Below are positions 8,566 to 17,855 of a stretch of DNA of 39,388 nucleotides, piece by piece. Source of the stretch: an uncultured Polaribacter sp. GTDB lineage: Bacteria > Bacteroidota > Bacteroidia > Flavobacteriales > Flavobacteriaceae. How positions within the stretch are numbered: position 1 is the first letter of the stretch; each line of letters opens with the position of its first letter. Both the position numbers and the translations under genes were made by a program. Below the pieces are notes generated by a model. The model was not told the origin of the DNA and searched no databases. It was given only the letters and a program-made list of their open reading frames with translations. The stretch lies in NCBI GenBank assembly GCA_905480405.1, contig CAJQQH010000117.1, forward strand, positions 1 to 39,388, written 5' to 3'.

Positions 8566-8940
8566 ATGGATATTCAAAAGATTTTAACTAGTGAAGTTGT
8601 AGATTTAACCTCTCTAAAAGATTTTTTCTCATCAGACAAAGATTCTTTAATACAACTAATTGGTGTTTATTTATCAGACACAACCCCTCGTATAGAAACC
8701 TTAGATGAAAGTATTACAAATATAGATTATGATGCTGTTAGAAGTATTTGTCATTTTTTAAAATCATCATTAGGTTTAATGGGGGTTAGTTGTTTAAATG
8801 AAATTGCAGAATTAGAAAAACAAGCACAAAATAACGAACCAGAAGAAGTTATTAAAGATCGATTAAATTATGTTGTTCCTATTTGTAAAGCAAGTCTTGT
8901 AGAATACAAAATAATTTTAGACAAACTAGAAGCCCTATAA
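8566..8940 (+). CDS. Hpt-domain phosphotransfer protein
   Basis: The 124-residue, all-helical protein has the phosphotransfer histidine at H63, in CHFLKSSLGLMG, which fits the HxxKxSxxxxG pattern of Hpt domains. Hpt proteins shuttle a phosphoryl group between hybrid kinases and response regulators, and have no kinase activity. It is divergent from the receiver-only regulator of the polysaccharide operon and is probably co-transcribed with the downstream FAD oxidoreductase gene (21-base gap), although no functional link to that gene is apparent. Hpt and receiver as partners is an inference from position. Confidence 0.88.
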   Translation: MDIQKILTSEVVDLTSLKDFFSSDKDSLIQLIGVYLSDTTPRIETLDESITNIDYDAVRSICHFLKSSLGLMGVSCLNEIAELEKQAQNNEPEEVIKDRLNYVVPICKASLVEYKIILDKLEAL

Positions 8941-8961
8941 TTTTTTTAAGCCTATTTTATA

Positions 8962-10518
8962 ATGATAAAAGAAATTCAGCTACGTGTAAACTTAGTAGAA
9001 GAACGCAAAGAAAACATCCTTTTATACAAAGCCTCTAAACAACTTGGAGTTACTAGAACTGAAATTTCTGCTGTAAAAGTTTTACGAAAATCTATAGATG
9101 CACGTAAAAAAGACATCATATTCAATTATAAAGTTGCGGTTTATATAAACGAAAAAATACCCGAAAAGTCAGATTATATTTTTGAATACAAAGACGTTTC
9201 TAAAGCCAAAGAAATACATATTATTGGCTTTGGACCTGCTGGTATGTATGCGGCTTTACGTTGTATAGAATTAGGTTACAAACCTATTGTTTTAGAGCGC
9301 GGAAAAAATGTGCAAGATAGAAGACGAGATTTAAAGGCAATTAACCAAGATCATTTTGTAAATGAAGATTCTAATTATTGCTTTGGAGAAGGTGGCGCAG
9401 GTACTTATTCTGATGGAAAACTATACACACGTTCTTTAAAACGTGGAGATGTTAGACGAATTTTTGAAAATCTAGTTTTTCATGGTGCAACAGAGCAAAT
9501 ATTAGTAGATGCGCATCCGCATATTGGCACGAATAAACTTCCTAAAATAATTGAAAATATTCGCGAAAACATCATAAAATATGGTGGAGAAATTCATTTT
9601 GATAGTAGAGTAACCGATTTTAAAATAAAGAATAATAAATTACACGCCATTCAGCTTCAAAACGGAACAGAAATGACTGTAAATTCAGTAATTTTAGCTA
9701 CTGGCCACTCTGCAAGAGATATTTACGAATTACTGCATAAAAAAGAAATTGCTTTAAAAGCAAAATCTTTTGCAATGGGAGTTCGAGTAGAGCATCCGCA
9801 AGAAATAATAGATCAGATTCAGTATCACTGCTCTGGTGAAAGAGACGAACTTTTACCTGCTGCTGCTTATAGTTTAGTACACCAAGTTAATAACAGAGGT
9901 GTCTATTCTTTCTGCATGTGTCCTGGTGGATTTATTGTACCAGCTGCAACTGCAAATGGCGAAGTCGTGGTAAACGGGATGTCTCCTAGCAGAAGAAATA
10001 ATAAATTTGCTAATTCTGGTATTGTTGTAGAATTAGATATTGATAGAGATTTTAAAAAATATGAAAAATTTGGTCCTTTAAAAGGATTAGAGTTTCAAAA
10101 AGATTTAGAAAAAATTGCTTTTTTTGCGGGAGGAAGAACACAAACTGCACCTGCACAAAGATTGGTAGATTTTGTTGATGGTAAATTATCTCCTGAATTA
10201 AATGACACTTCATATCAACCCGGTTTAAAATCTGCTCCACTACACTCTCTTTTACCAAAAATTATTGGAAGTAGGTTACGAAAAGGGTTTACAGCTTTTG
10301 GTCAAAAAATGCATGGTTACCACACTAATGAAGCCAATATTATTGGGGTTGAATCTAGAACCTCATCACCTGTAAATATACCAAGAAAAGACAGTTTAGA
10401 ACACCCAGAAATAGAAGGTTTGTTTCCTTGTGGAGAAGGTGGTGGTTATGCTGGTGGTATAGTTTCTGCTGCAATGGATGGAGAACGATGTGCTGAAGCG
10501 GCAATTGCAAATTTTTAA
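8962..10518 (+). CDS. FAD-dependent oxidoreductase of the COG2509 type
   Basis: The 518-residue protein has an N-terminal domain of about 80 residues (opening IKEIQLRVNLVEE) and then a Rossmann dinucleotide-binding motif GFGPAGMYAAL (about 89-99). The characteristic segment GEGGAGTYSDGKLYTR follows at about 142-157, and near the C-terminus there is a second flavin-contacting run, GLFPCGEGGGYAGG. These features fit the uncharacterised NAD(P)/FAD-dependent dehydrogenase family widespread in Bacteria. The substrate is unknown. The early lysine- and arginine-rich N-terminal domain is normal for this family, and length is as expected. Confidence 0.88.
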   Translation: MIKEIQLRVNLVEERKENILLYKASKQLGVTRTEISAVKVLRKSIDARKKDIIFNYKVAVYINEKIPEKSDYIFEYKDVSKAKEIHIIGFGPAGMYAALRCIELGYKPIVLERGKNVQDRRRDLKAINQDHFVNEDSNYCFGEGGAGTYSDGKLYTRSLKRGDVRRIFENLVFHGATEQILVDAHPHIGTNKLPKIIENIRENIIKYGGEIHFDSRVTDFKIKNNKLHAIQLQNGTEMTVNSVILATGHSARDIYELLHKKEIALKAKSFAMGVRVEHPQEIIDQIQYHCSGERDELLPAAAYSLVHQVNNRGVYSFCMCPGGFIVPAATANGEVVVNGMSPSRRNNKFANSGIVVELDIDRDFKKYEKFGPLKGLEFQKDLEKIAFFAGGRTQTAPAQRLVDFVDGKLSPELNDTSYQPGLKSAPLHSLLPKIIGSRLRKGFTAFGQKMHGYHTNEANIIGVESRTSSPVNIPRKDSLEHPEIEGLFPCGEGGGYAGGIVSAAMDGERCAEAAIANF

Positions 10519-10550
10519 ATCGTTTTTTTTATATATTAACAAAAAAGTCT

Positions 10551-11963
10551 ATGAAAAAAATTGCTATCATTTTATTCTTTCTATCATTTTTTAGTTTCTC
10601 ACAAACAAAAGAATTTGATTATTTACATTTATCTAATCCCGATACTAAAAATGAATTATCAATTCATTTTAATACTGAAATTCCTTTTAAACTACTAAAA
10701 GACATCTCTTATCCTAAAAAAAAATACACATTAAATGTATCTTTTTTAATTAATAAACTAGGAGAACCTTATCAAATTAATACAAGTTTCAAGGTTAGTA
10801 ATAATCTATATAACGCTATAAAAAAAGCTCTTTTAAATTTCCCTTTAGAAAAATTAAATATTAAAAGCTTAGATACTAAAGTTAAATATTCTTTTCAAAT
10901 TATAGCTAGCGCTAAAAAACATGGTAATATTTTTTACTGTAGTAGCCTTATGATTACTGAAACACTACCTATTTGTAATTCTTGTGAGGATTTAGAATAT
11001 TACGGGGATATAAAAAATTGTATCAATGAAAAATTAAAGACTTTTTATTACAAAAACATAGATTCTTCTGCTGTAATTGTTGATAATACTAAACGTTTAA
11101 AAGTTAAATTAAAGATAAATGAAAAAGGTAAATTAACCTTTTTAAAAGAAGATGGTTTTGATTTACTCATAGAAAAAGCTACAAAAAAACCGATTTCTTT
11201 TAAAGTACCTGCTTCTATAAATAACAACGCTACATTTTATAATTACGCATTTTATCCTTCTAAAAATAAAAAGAAATCCTTATTAAACCCATTAAAAAAG
11301 ATAATAGAAGGAAATTCTACAAATGATTTTGCTAAATTTATAGCAAAGAAACTTGATAGAAAATATATCCTAAATTCTGGATTATCTAGAATGAACAAAA
11401 ATCTATCCTTACACTTTGAACTTGACAAAAAAGGAAAACCGATTAATATAAAAACAAACAGTAGGTCTTATAATTTAGATAAAAAAATTATTCAGCTTTT
11501 TAAAGAGTTTCCTTTTCAAAAATTGAACTTAGGAGAAAAAAATCCTTTAACTTATTATCTCACCTCTATATTATCTTTTAAAGAAGGTAAAACAGTTGTA
11601 GCAACAAACCCAAAACTTAACTCTGAAAGTATCCCTATTTTTCCTGGTTGCGATAATTCTAAAGAAATAAAAGAAGCACAAAAATGTTTTAGCATTGGAG
11701 TTCAAAAACATTTTGCTAGAAAATTTAATACGAGCTTACCCAATAGATTAGGGCTAAGCTCTGGAAGAAAAAAAGTATTGATTGCTTTTAAAATTAATAA
11801 AGATGGAGATGTAACAGACATAAAAGTAAAAGCTCCACACAAAAAGATTAAAAAAGAAGTGATTAGAGTAATAAAAAAGTTACCCAAAATGAAGCCAGGT
11901 GTACAAAATGGTGAAAAAAAAGATATTAAATACTCTATTCCTTTTACGCTTATTGTAAAATAA
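10551..11963 (+). CDS. Secreted protein with repeated TonB-C-like domains
   Basis: The 470-residue protein has a cleavable signal peptide (1-18, ending FSFSQ). At least two, and probably four, divergent copies of a small alpha/beta unit resembling flavobacterial TonB C-terminal domains follow. Two of them begin with a paired-cysteine motif: PICNSCEDL with CINEKL (about 142-165), and PIFPGCDN with CFSIGV (about 363-385). The last copy (about 400-470) has the typical FKINKDGDVTDIKV strand pair. Unlike a true TonB there is no uncleaved anchor and no proline-rich spacer, so it is more likely a periplasmic or outer-membrane-associated protein using the fold for binding. Function unknown. It is flanked by unrelated genes and has no obvious operon partner. 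Confidence 0.7.
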   Translation: MKKIAIILFFLSFFSFSQTKEFDYLHLSNPDTKNELSIHFNTEIPFKLLKDISYPKKKYTLNVSFLINKLGEPYQINTSFKVSNNLYNAIKKALLNFPLEKLNIKSLDTKVKYSFQIIASAKKHGNIFYCSSLMITETLPICNSCEDLEYYGDIKNCINEKLKTFYYKNIDSSAVIVDNTKRLKVKLKINEKGKLTFLKEDGFDLLIEKATKKPISFKVPASINNNATFYNYAFYPSKNKKKSLLNPLKKIIEGNSTNDFAKFIAKKLDRKYILNSGLSRMNKNLSLHFELDKKGKPINIKTNSRSYNLDKKIIQLFKEFPFQKLNLGEKNPLTYYLTSILSFKEGKTVVATNPKLNSESIPIFPGCDNSKEIKEAQKCFSIGVQKHFARKFNTSLPNRLGLSSGRKKVLIAFKINKDGDVTDIKVKAPHKKIKKEVIRVIKKLPKMKPGVQNGEKKDIKYSIPFTLIVK

Positions 11964-12110
11964 TTTTTTTATTAAAAAGATTACCTTTTTAGGCATTTAT
12001 AGCATGACAACTAGCCTTAACACAAGCCTATATTAGTATTCTCCTTAACGAGTTTACACAAAATAGTATCAAAAAAAAATAATTCTAAAACAATCATCTA
12101 ATTTCTACTT

Positions 12111-13016
12111 GTGAAACATTTTAAAGAAGACTTCTTAAAATTACCAAAAGCAGATGTTCACAATCATTTTCATTTGGGTGGGTCTCAAAAAAAATTATTA
12201 GAAAGATATCCAAAAGCTACAATTTCTTTTCCAGAAAAATATGATGGATTACCAGGAATGATTGACTTTATTTACGGTCACTTAAATCTTATAATGGCAA
12301 CTAAAGAAGATGTTATCAACTTTATGGAAATTGCAATAGAAAGTGCAATTGAAGATAATGTTACGCTATTGGAAGCGAGTGTTGATGTAGGTTTATCTCG
12401 TTTTTTTAATAATTCTATCGACGCAGTAATTACCGAAGTTAAAAGAATTCAAGAAAAATACAAATCTCAAATAAATTTTAGACCAGATATTGGTATCAAC
12501 AAAGATTTACCTTTAGATAAAGTGTATGCTTATGCTGATAAATGTATGCAAAGTGGTGTTTTCTATGGAATAGACATCTATGGTAAAGAGGCGAATCAAA
12601 ATTTAATTCCTTTTAAAGAACTGTTTGAAATTGCAAAAAAAAGCAATATCAAAACAAAAGTTCATATAGGTGAATTTTCTGATTATAAATCTATAGAAGA
12701 CACGATTACATTATTAAATCCAGATGAATTGCAACATGGTATTAATGCTGTAAACTCAGAAAAAACTATAGATTTAATTTTAGAAAGAAACATCCAACTA
12801 AATATTTGTCCTCAAAGTAATCTTTCTTTAGGTGCTGTAAAAAACATACAAACTCATCCAATAAAAAAACTTTTTGACAAAGGCATTAAAGTAACTGTTA
12901 ATACAGATGATTTAATCTTATTTAACGCAACTGTTACAGATGAACTTTATCATCTCTATAAAAACAATATATTCTCATTTGATGAACTAGAAATCATTAG
13001 AAAAAACGCTTTTTAA
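12111..13016 (+). CDS. Adenosine deaminase-family amidohydrolase, short C-terminus, GTG start
   Basis: The 301-residue protein shows the zinc and catalytic motifs of the adenosine/AMP deaminase family: HFHLGG (19-24) with an extra H17, HIGEFS (HAGE-like), the ELQHG histidine, ICPQSNLSLG, and VNTDDLILF with the paired aspartates. The GTG at 12111 is chosen because the first motif lies only 16 residues in and no upstream start is available. The C-terminus stops at EIIRKNAF, where family members usually continue for roughly 15-30 residues of helix, so the protein is slightly short. Its stop codon overlaps the stop of the convergent cyclase gene. Whether adenosine or another purine is the substrate cannot be told. 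Confidence 0.82.
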   Translation: MKHFKEDFLKLPKADVHNHFHLGGSQKKLLERYPKATISFPEKYDGLPGMIDFIYGHLNLIMATKEDVINFMEIAIESAIEDNVTLLEASVDVGLSRFFNNSIDAVITEVKRIQEKYKSQINFRPDIGINKDLPLDKVYAYADKCMQSGVFYGIDIYGKEANQNLIPFKELFEIAKKSNIKTKVHIGEFSDYKSIEDTITLLNPDELQHGINAVNSEKTIDLILERNIQLNICPQSNLSLGAVKNIQTHPIKKLFDKGIKVTVNTDDLILFNATVTDELYHLYKNNIFSFDELEIIRKNAF

Positions 13017-14892
13017 ACCGTTTTCTCAACAAAATACATATTAACTTTCCCTTTGCCCTTTGCCTCAATTGCACCTCTAGTTTCAAAAACAAACTCCTTG
13101 TTATCTTTAATTAGCTTATAAGTAGATTCGCTAATATTTACTTTATTAATTGCACCAGAACTTTCCATTCTACTTGCAACATTTACGGTATCGCCCCAAA
13201 TATCGTAAGCAAACTTTTTTGTGCCTACAACACCAGAAACTACAGAGCCTGTATTTATACCAACTCTAATATCTAAAGAAGTAGAATTACTGTTTTCTTT
13301 ACAAATTCTACAATATCTAAAGCAGCTAAAGTAATTTTATAGGAATGATCTTTAGAAGGAAAAGGCAAACCACCAGCACACATATAAGCATCTCCAACAG
13401 TTTTAATTTTTTCTAAACCATGTTTTTCTATAATCTCATCAAACTTTGAAAAATAAAAATCGATACTTTTTACTAATTCTTCTGGCGATAAATTTTCTGA
13501 AAACTCAGTAAACCCTTTAAAGTCTGTAAACAAAACTGAAACAGAATCGAATCTTTTTGCTGTTACACTTCCTTTTTCCTTTAACTCTTCTGCCGTTTCT
13601 ATTGGTAAAATATTCTTTAATAAATCGTCTGAACGTTTCTGTTCTTCTTGTATAATTTTACCTGTTTTAACAACATATTTATTTCTTTTATATAATGTGT
13701 TAGCTAAAAAGCCAACTAAAATTAATGCTAGCACAATTGCAAAAACAATTATGTTTTTGGTTCTATTTTGTTCCTTAGATAAATCTAACTCTGTTTGCTT
13801 TTTATTTACTTCAAACTTTGCCTTTTCTTTTGCTAAAGTAATCTCATACTTTGCTTTTTCATTAGCAATTTCTTGCGCCCCTTCAACATTTCTTACACTA
13901 TCTCTATAAACAATATGCTTTTTATAAAACTCATACGATTTCTTAAATTTATTTCCTTTTTCATATACAGAAGCTAATTTTAAATAACCATCGCTAATTT
14001 GCTCTTTTAAACCATACTTTTTTGCTAAAAAAACACTGCTTTTTGCATATTGCAAAGCTTTTTCAATTTGATTTTTTTCTATATAAATTTCTGCAATTGA
14101 GTTTAAATATACACAAATAGGATAATAGTCTTCATTGGCAACCAACACATCTATTGCTTTATTTAAATTGTTTTCTGCCTTTTTATTTTGCCCTTTTTTA
14201 GCATAAACCAAACCTACATTCCCTAAATTATAGGCTTCACCAGTTTCATAATGAGCAGCTTTAAACAGTTTACCAGATTCATTAAAATAATACAATGCAG
14301 TGTCTAATTTCTGCTGATTATAATACTCATCTCCCAAATTTAATTGAGCAGAAGCTAAGTTAATAGAATCTAAAAACTTTACATCTTTAGAATACAACCT
14401 TTTACGAAGTAAATCTATACTGCTTTTATAATAACTAACCGCGTTTTTATTATCGCCAATAATAGAATAAATGTCTGCTATTGTTATTTTTATAATTCCT
14501 TGTTCTGAAAACAAATTATTATCTTCTGCAATCTTAGAAGCTTTAAAATAGTTTTTTAAAGCAATAGATAAGTCGCTTTTTAATCGATATGCATTCCCAA
14601 TCTGCAAATACCCATCATATACATATTTAATAGCATTCAAATCCATAGCTGCAGTTATTAACTTTTCGCTATAGAAAATAACCTCATCTGTGTCTGTTTC
14701 ATTTGCAGCAATATTTGCAAGTATTTCTAATTTTTTTGTAGCTTTAAACTTATTTTTTCTAAAAATAGTTTTTAAACTGTCACTCTTTTTTTGATTTTGA
14801 GAATAGAAAGATATAGAGCATAAACAAAAAAAGCCTACAATAATATAGGCTTTAAGTGAATACGTATTTGTTCTCATATTTATATTTCTCAA
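13013..14892 (-). pseudogene. TPR sensor adenylate cyclase (class III), frameshifted in the catalytic domain
   Basis: The first frame (14892 to 13273) encodes a signal peptide, TPR repeats (about 50-330), a coiled coil, one membrane helix (about 379-401) and the start of a class III cyclase domain: metal-binding D457 in FTDFKGF, K497 and D501 in KTVGDAYM. It then ends abruptly in VKKTVILLL. The frame shifted by one base continues the domain without interruption: DIRVGINTGSVVSGVVG, YDIWGDTVNVASRME, then TRG and a normal end at 13013. The join lies in an A-rich run at about 13291-13302, and one lost A would explain it. The shifted part carries the catalytic Asn and Arg (NVASR). Lysine in KTVGD and aspartate in YDIWGD indicate ATP rather than GTP. 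As read, the product is inactive. A sequencing error is possible. It follows the lipoprotein gene by 19 bases. Confidence 0.88.
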
Positions 14893-14911
14893 AATAATGA
14901 GTTTATTTTTT

Positions 14912-15403
14912 TTAAGACCTAACTCTAATTTTAGGATCTACAATATAAGTAGTGGTTGTGTCTAAAATTCCGTTTGTTTTTAACGCAAAGGTAAAACCAA
15001 ATTTAACTTCATCTCCAACAAGGCCATTAATCACTTTTAAACTAGCAATACTTACACTAGATTGTGAATCTACTGTTTGTTCTATACCTATTTCCCATAA
15101 TTCTCTATTACCAGAAGTATAGAAAAAATCTAGTATTACAATTTCTACATCTGAAGATGTAGAAATTACTTCATATGAAATTTCATCTCCAATAGAAGCT
15201 TCTGTTGTATAAGTTGCAGCTGCTTCTCCGTTTAGAGACACTAAAGCAGTTGCATCATTACTTGTAAGTTTTGTTAACTCGCTTACATCTATAGATCCCT
15301 TAACTTTTAAAACACCAGAAAGTTCATCATCAGATGAATTACAAGAAGCAAAACATATAATGGTCATAACTAAAAATAGTCGTATTATTTTTTTCATTTT
15401 CAT
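14912..15403 (-). CDS. Hypothetical lipoprotein
   Basis: The 163-residue protein has a lipoprotein signal peptide with lipobox FASC and acylated-type Cys at 21, followed by the Ser/Asp-rich linker NSSDDE. The mature part is predicted to be mainly beta strands (for example SYEVISTSSDVEIVILDFF) and could be an immunoglobulin-like or beta-sandwich domain. I recognise no family. It is the first gene of a two-gene unit with the downstream TPR adenylate cyclase (19-base gap), so it may be an envelope partner or ligand-binding component of that sensor; this is inference from position only. A second ATG two codons in is an equally possible start. Confidence 0.7.
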   Translation of the reverse strand: MKMKKIIRLFLVMTIICFASCNSSDDELSGVLKVKGSIDVSELTKLTSNDATALVSLNGEAAATYTTEASIGDEISYEVISTSSDVEIVILDFFYTSGNRELWEIGIEQTVDSQSSVSIASLKVINGLVGDEVKFGFTFALKTNGILDTTTTYIVDPKIRVRS

Positions 15404-15417
15404 ATAATATTAATCTT

Positions 15418-15425
15418 CAAATATA
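15418..15425 (-). promoter_or_regulatory. Putative -7 box (TATATTTG) for the lipoprotein-cyclase unit
   Basis: On the minus strand this reads TATATTTG, a full TAnnTTTG match, ending 14 bases before the lipoprotein start. The inferred transcript start is a few bases before the ATG, so the leader would be very short. A -33 TTG at the ideal spacing was not found. Confidence 0.5.
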
Positions 15426-15567
15426 AGTATTATTTAATATAATTGAACCTATAAAAAACTTACCTCTAAACCTATTAAGTATATTCGCAATTTGTATTCA
15501 TAAATTTAATAATTTTATGAAAATTATTAAATAACTATTAGTAATTTTACTAAACTTAAGACAATAA

Positions 15568-16005
15568 ATGAAAACTACAATTGGTAGAATAGATAAAGCT
15601 GATTTTCCAGAATTATTTTTAGAAGATATTGATGTAAAAATAGATTCTGGTGCATACACGTCTTCAATTCATTGTGAAAACATTGAAGAGATTACTATAA
15701 ACAATGTTCCTTTTATTAGGTTTAAATTATTAGACCCTGAGCATACTTTATATAATAATAAGGAATTTTCAACAAAAAACTTTAACTCAAAAACCGTTAA
15801 AAGTTCAAATGGAATTTCAGAAAAAAGGTTTTTAATAGAAACAGAAATTAAAATCTTTAACAAAATTTTTCCTATACATTTAACATTAAGTGAACGCAAA
15901 GACATGAAATTTCCTATATTATTAGGAAGAAAATTTTTAAATAAAAAGTTTGTGATAGACACTGCTAAAAAAGATTTATCACATAAATTAAAAAACAAAA
16001 TATAA
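15568..16005 (+). CDS. RimB-like retropepsin-fold protease (ATP-dependent zinc protease family)
   Basis: The 145-residue protein carries the family signature [13 protein letters not shown] (about 24-36), an aspartic-protease-like DSGA motif, and the later strand [15 protein letters not shown]. It belongs to the family often annotated as ATP-dependent zinc protease, which includes RimB of the rimABK system in Pseudomonas; RimB is reported to trim glutamate tails or modulate RimK. The gene overlaps rimK by one base (TAATG at 16003-16007), strongly suggesting co-translation. Catalysis is inferred from family; the protein alone would supply one DSGA and would need to dimerise to form a retropepsin-type site. 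Confidence 0.82.
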   Translation: MKTTIGRIDKADFPELFLEDIDVKIDSGAYTSSIHCENIEEITINNVPFIRFKLLDPEHTLYNNKEFSTKNFNSKTVKSSNGISEKRFLIETEIKIFNKIFPIHLTLSERKDMKFPILLGRKFLNKKFVIDTAKKDLSHKLKNKI

Positions 16006-16880
16006 TGAGAATTGTAATTTTATCTAGAAATCCAAAATTATACTCAACAAGCAGATTAGTAGAGGCTGCAGAGAAAAGAGGACATGAGGTTATGGTTGTA
16101 GACCATTTAAAATGTAACATTGAAATTGAAAAAAAATCACCAAAAATATTTTACAAAGGTGAATACTTAGAAAACATTGATGCTATTATACCTAGGATTG
16201 GAGCTTCTGTAACTTTTTACGGTACTGCAGTGATTCGTCAGTTTGAAATGATGAAAGTATTTTCTGCTGTTTCTTCCCAAGCTTTGGTAAAATCTAGAGA
16301 TAAATTAAGTAGTTTACAAATTTTAGCAAGAGCCGGTGTTGGTTTACCAAAAACAGTTTTTGCTAATTACACAAAAGATGTAGAACATGTTGTTGAGTCT
16401 GTTGGTGGAGCTCCTTTAATTTTAAAGTTACTAGAAGGTACACAAGGTTTAGGTGTTGTTTTGGCAGAAACTAAAAACGCAGCAACATCAGTTTTAGAAG
16501 CTTTTAATGGTTTAGGAGCACGAGTAATTGCCCAAGAGTTTATTAAAGAAGCTGGCGGAGCAGATATTAGAGCTTTTGTGGTTGATGGTAAAGTAATTGG
16601 AGCCATGAAAAGGCAAGGTAAAGAAGGTGAATTCCGCTCTAACTTACACAGAGGTGGTAATGCTACCATTATAGAACTTACAGATGAAGAAGAAAAAACA
16701 GCCTTAAAGGCAACTAAAGCATTAGGCCTAGGAGTTGCTGGTGTAGATATGTTACAATCTAGTAAAGGCCCATTGGTTTTAGAAGTAAACTCATCTCCTG
16801 GTTTAGAGGGTATAGAAACTGCTACTGGTAAAGATATTGCAAAAGAAATTATTCGTTATTTAGAAATCCATGTCGAATAA
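16005..16880 (+). CDS. rimK: RimK, ribosomal protein S6 glutamate ligase family
   Basis: The 291-residue ATP-grasp ligase is close to the length of E. coli RimK (300). It has the N-terminal pre-ATP-grasp domain (opening [19 protein letters not shown]), K141 in [13 protein letters not shown] (the nucleotide-binding lysine and glycine loop), [19 protein letters not shown], and the magnesium site D248 with E260 and N262 in [11 protein letters not shown]. RimK adds glutamates to the C-terminus of ribosomal protein S6, and relatives glutamylate other substrates. The start overlaps the RimB-like stop, and the end overlaps the deacylase gene by 11 bases. Whether S6 is the target in this organism depends on the S6 C-terminus, which is not in the window. 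Confidence 0.9.
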   Translation: MRIVILSRNPKLYSTSRLVEAAEKRGHEVMVVDHLKCNIEIEKKSPKIFYKGEYLENIDAIIPRIGASVTFYGTAVIRQFEMMKVFSAVSSQALVKSRDKLSSLQILARAGVGLPKTVFANYTKDVEHVVESVGGAPLILKLLEGTQGLGVVLAETKNAATSVLEAFNGLGARVIAQEFIKEAGGADIRAFVVDGKVIGAMKRQGKEGEFRSNLHRGGNATIIELTDEEEKTALKATKALGLGVAGVDMLQSSKGPLVLEVNSSPGLEGIETATGKDIAKEIIRYLEIHVE

Positions 16881-17820
16881 TCCCTTTATCCTTTTAGGAA
16901 AAGTAATTCCTAAAGGAAAACGTACAGTTTTAGATTTAGAAGTTGCAAAATTACATACAAGAACTACAGTAAAGGTTCCTGTTATTATAGAACGTTCTAA
17001 AAACCCAGGACCTGTAGTATTATTACTAGCAGGTATTCATGGTGATGAAACAAATGGTGTTGGTATTATTAGAGAAGTAATTAGTTTAGGAATTAACAAA
17101 CCAAAAAGCGGAACTATAATTTGTATTCCTGTTTTTAATATTTTCGGGTATTTAATTCAAACTAGAGAATTTCCTGACGGTAGAGATTTAAACAGAATGT
17201 TTCCTGGAACTCAAAATGGTTCTTTAGCAAGCCAATTTGCTTATCAATTTACAAAAGAAATTGCACCATTTGTAGATTATGTTATCGATTTTCATACAGG
17301 TGGTGGCGAACGAGATAACATTGCACAAATTCGTTGCACAAAAGACGATACAAAAGCACTAGAACTAGCAAAAGTTTTTAATCCACCAATGATTGTTTAC
17401 TCTAGTAACATAAGTAAATCTCTAAGAGATACTTTACATAAAATGGGTAAAACTATTTTATTGTTTGAAGGCGGAAAATCGAAAGAACTAAACCCTACAA
17501 TTATTAACGAAGGTGTAAACGGTACTAAAAATGTATTAATCCACTTAGGTTTAATAGATGGCGAAATTACTGTTAGAGAAGCACCCGTTTTTGTTAATAA
17601 AGCTAAATGGTTAAGAGCTTCGCATTCTGGTATGTTTAAAATTAGAGTTACAAACGGTAGTTTTATAAAAAAGAAAGAAGTTTTAGGTGTTATTCAAGAT
17701 CCTTTTGGAGAGTTTAAAAAGAAAATATACGCACCTTTTAATTGTCATGTTTTTTGTATTAATAAAACTCCGATTGTAAATAAAGGAGACGCTTTGTTTC
17801 ATTTAAGTATAGAAGAATAA
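16870..17820 (+). CDS. Succinylglutamate desuccinylase/aspartoacylase-family zinc hydrolase
   Basis: The 316-residue protein is an M14-type zinc deacylase: H57 and E60 in [11 protein letters not shown]142 in DFHTGGG, substrate-binding arginine in DLNRMFPG (106-113), and the catalytic glutamate in LFEGG. The C-terminal beta domain (about 230-316) has a barrel-sandwich look ([20 protein letters not shown]). AstE and aspartoacylase remove acyl groups from N-acylated amino acids. Here the gene overlaps rimK, so removal or recycling of glutamate-type conjugates made by RimK is an attractive inference. No arginine-succinyltransferase pathway genes are nearby, which argues against true AstE. Confidence 0.85.
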   Translation: MSNNPFILLGKVIPKGKRTVLDLEVAKLHTRTTVKVPVIIERSKNPGPVVLLLAGIHGDETNGVGIIREVISLGINKPKSGTIICIPVFNIFGYLIQTREFPDGRDLNRMFPGTQNGSLASQFAYQFTKEIAPFVDYVIDFHTGGGERDNIAQIRCTKDDTKALELAKVFNPPMIVYSSNISKSLRDTLHKMGKTILLFEGGKSKELNPTIINEGVNGTKNVLIHLGLIDGEITVREAPVFVNKAKWLRASHSGMFKIRVTNGSFIKKKEVLGVIQDPFGEFKKKIYAPFNCHVFCINKTPIVNKGDALFHLSIEE

Positions 17821-17855
17821 TTTAGTATCTTGTATTTTTTAAAAGATACCTAAAA

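Noticed and set aside
12111..13016. Deaminase gene as a pseudogene
   Set aside because: All catalytic motifs are intact and only the last helix seems short; that alone does not show loss of function.
15669..15998. 109-codon minus-strand open frame opposite the RimB-like gene
   Set aside because: It is antisense to a conserved protein in an overlapping operon; composition is low-quality and no start context is convincing.
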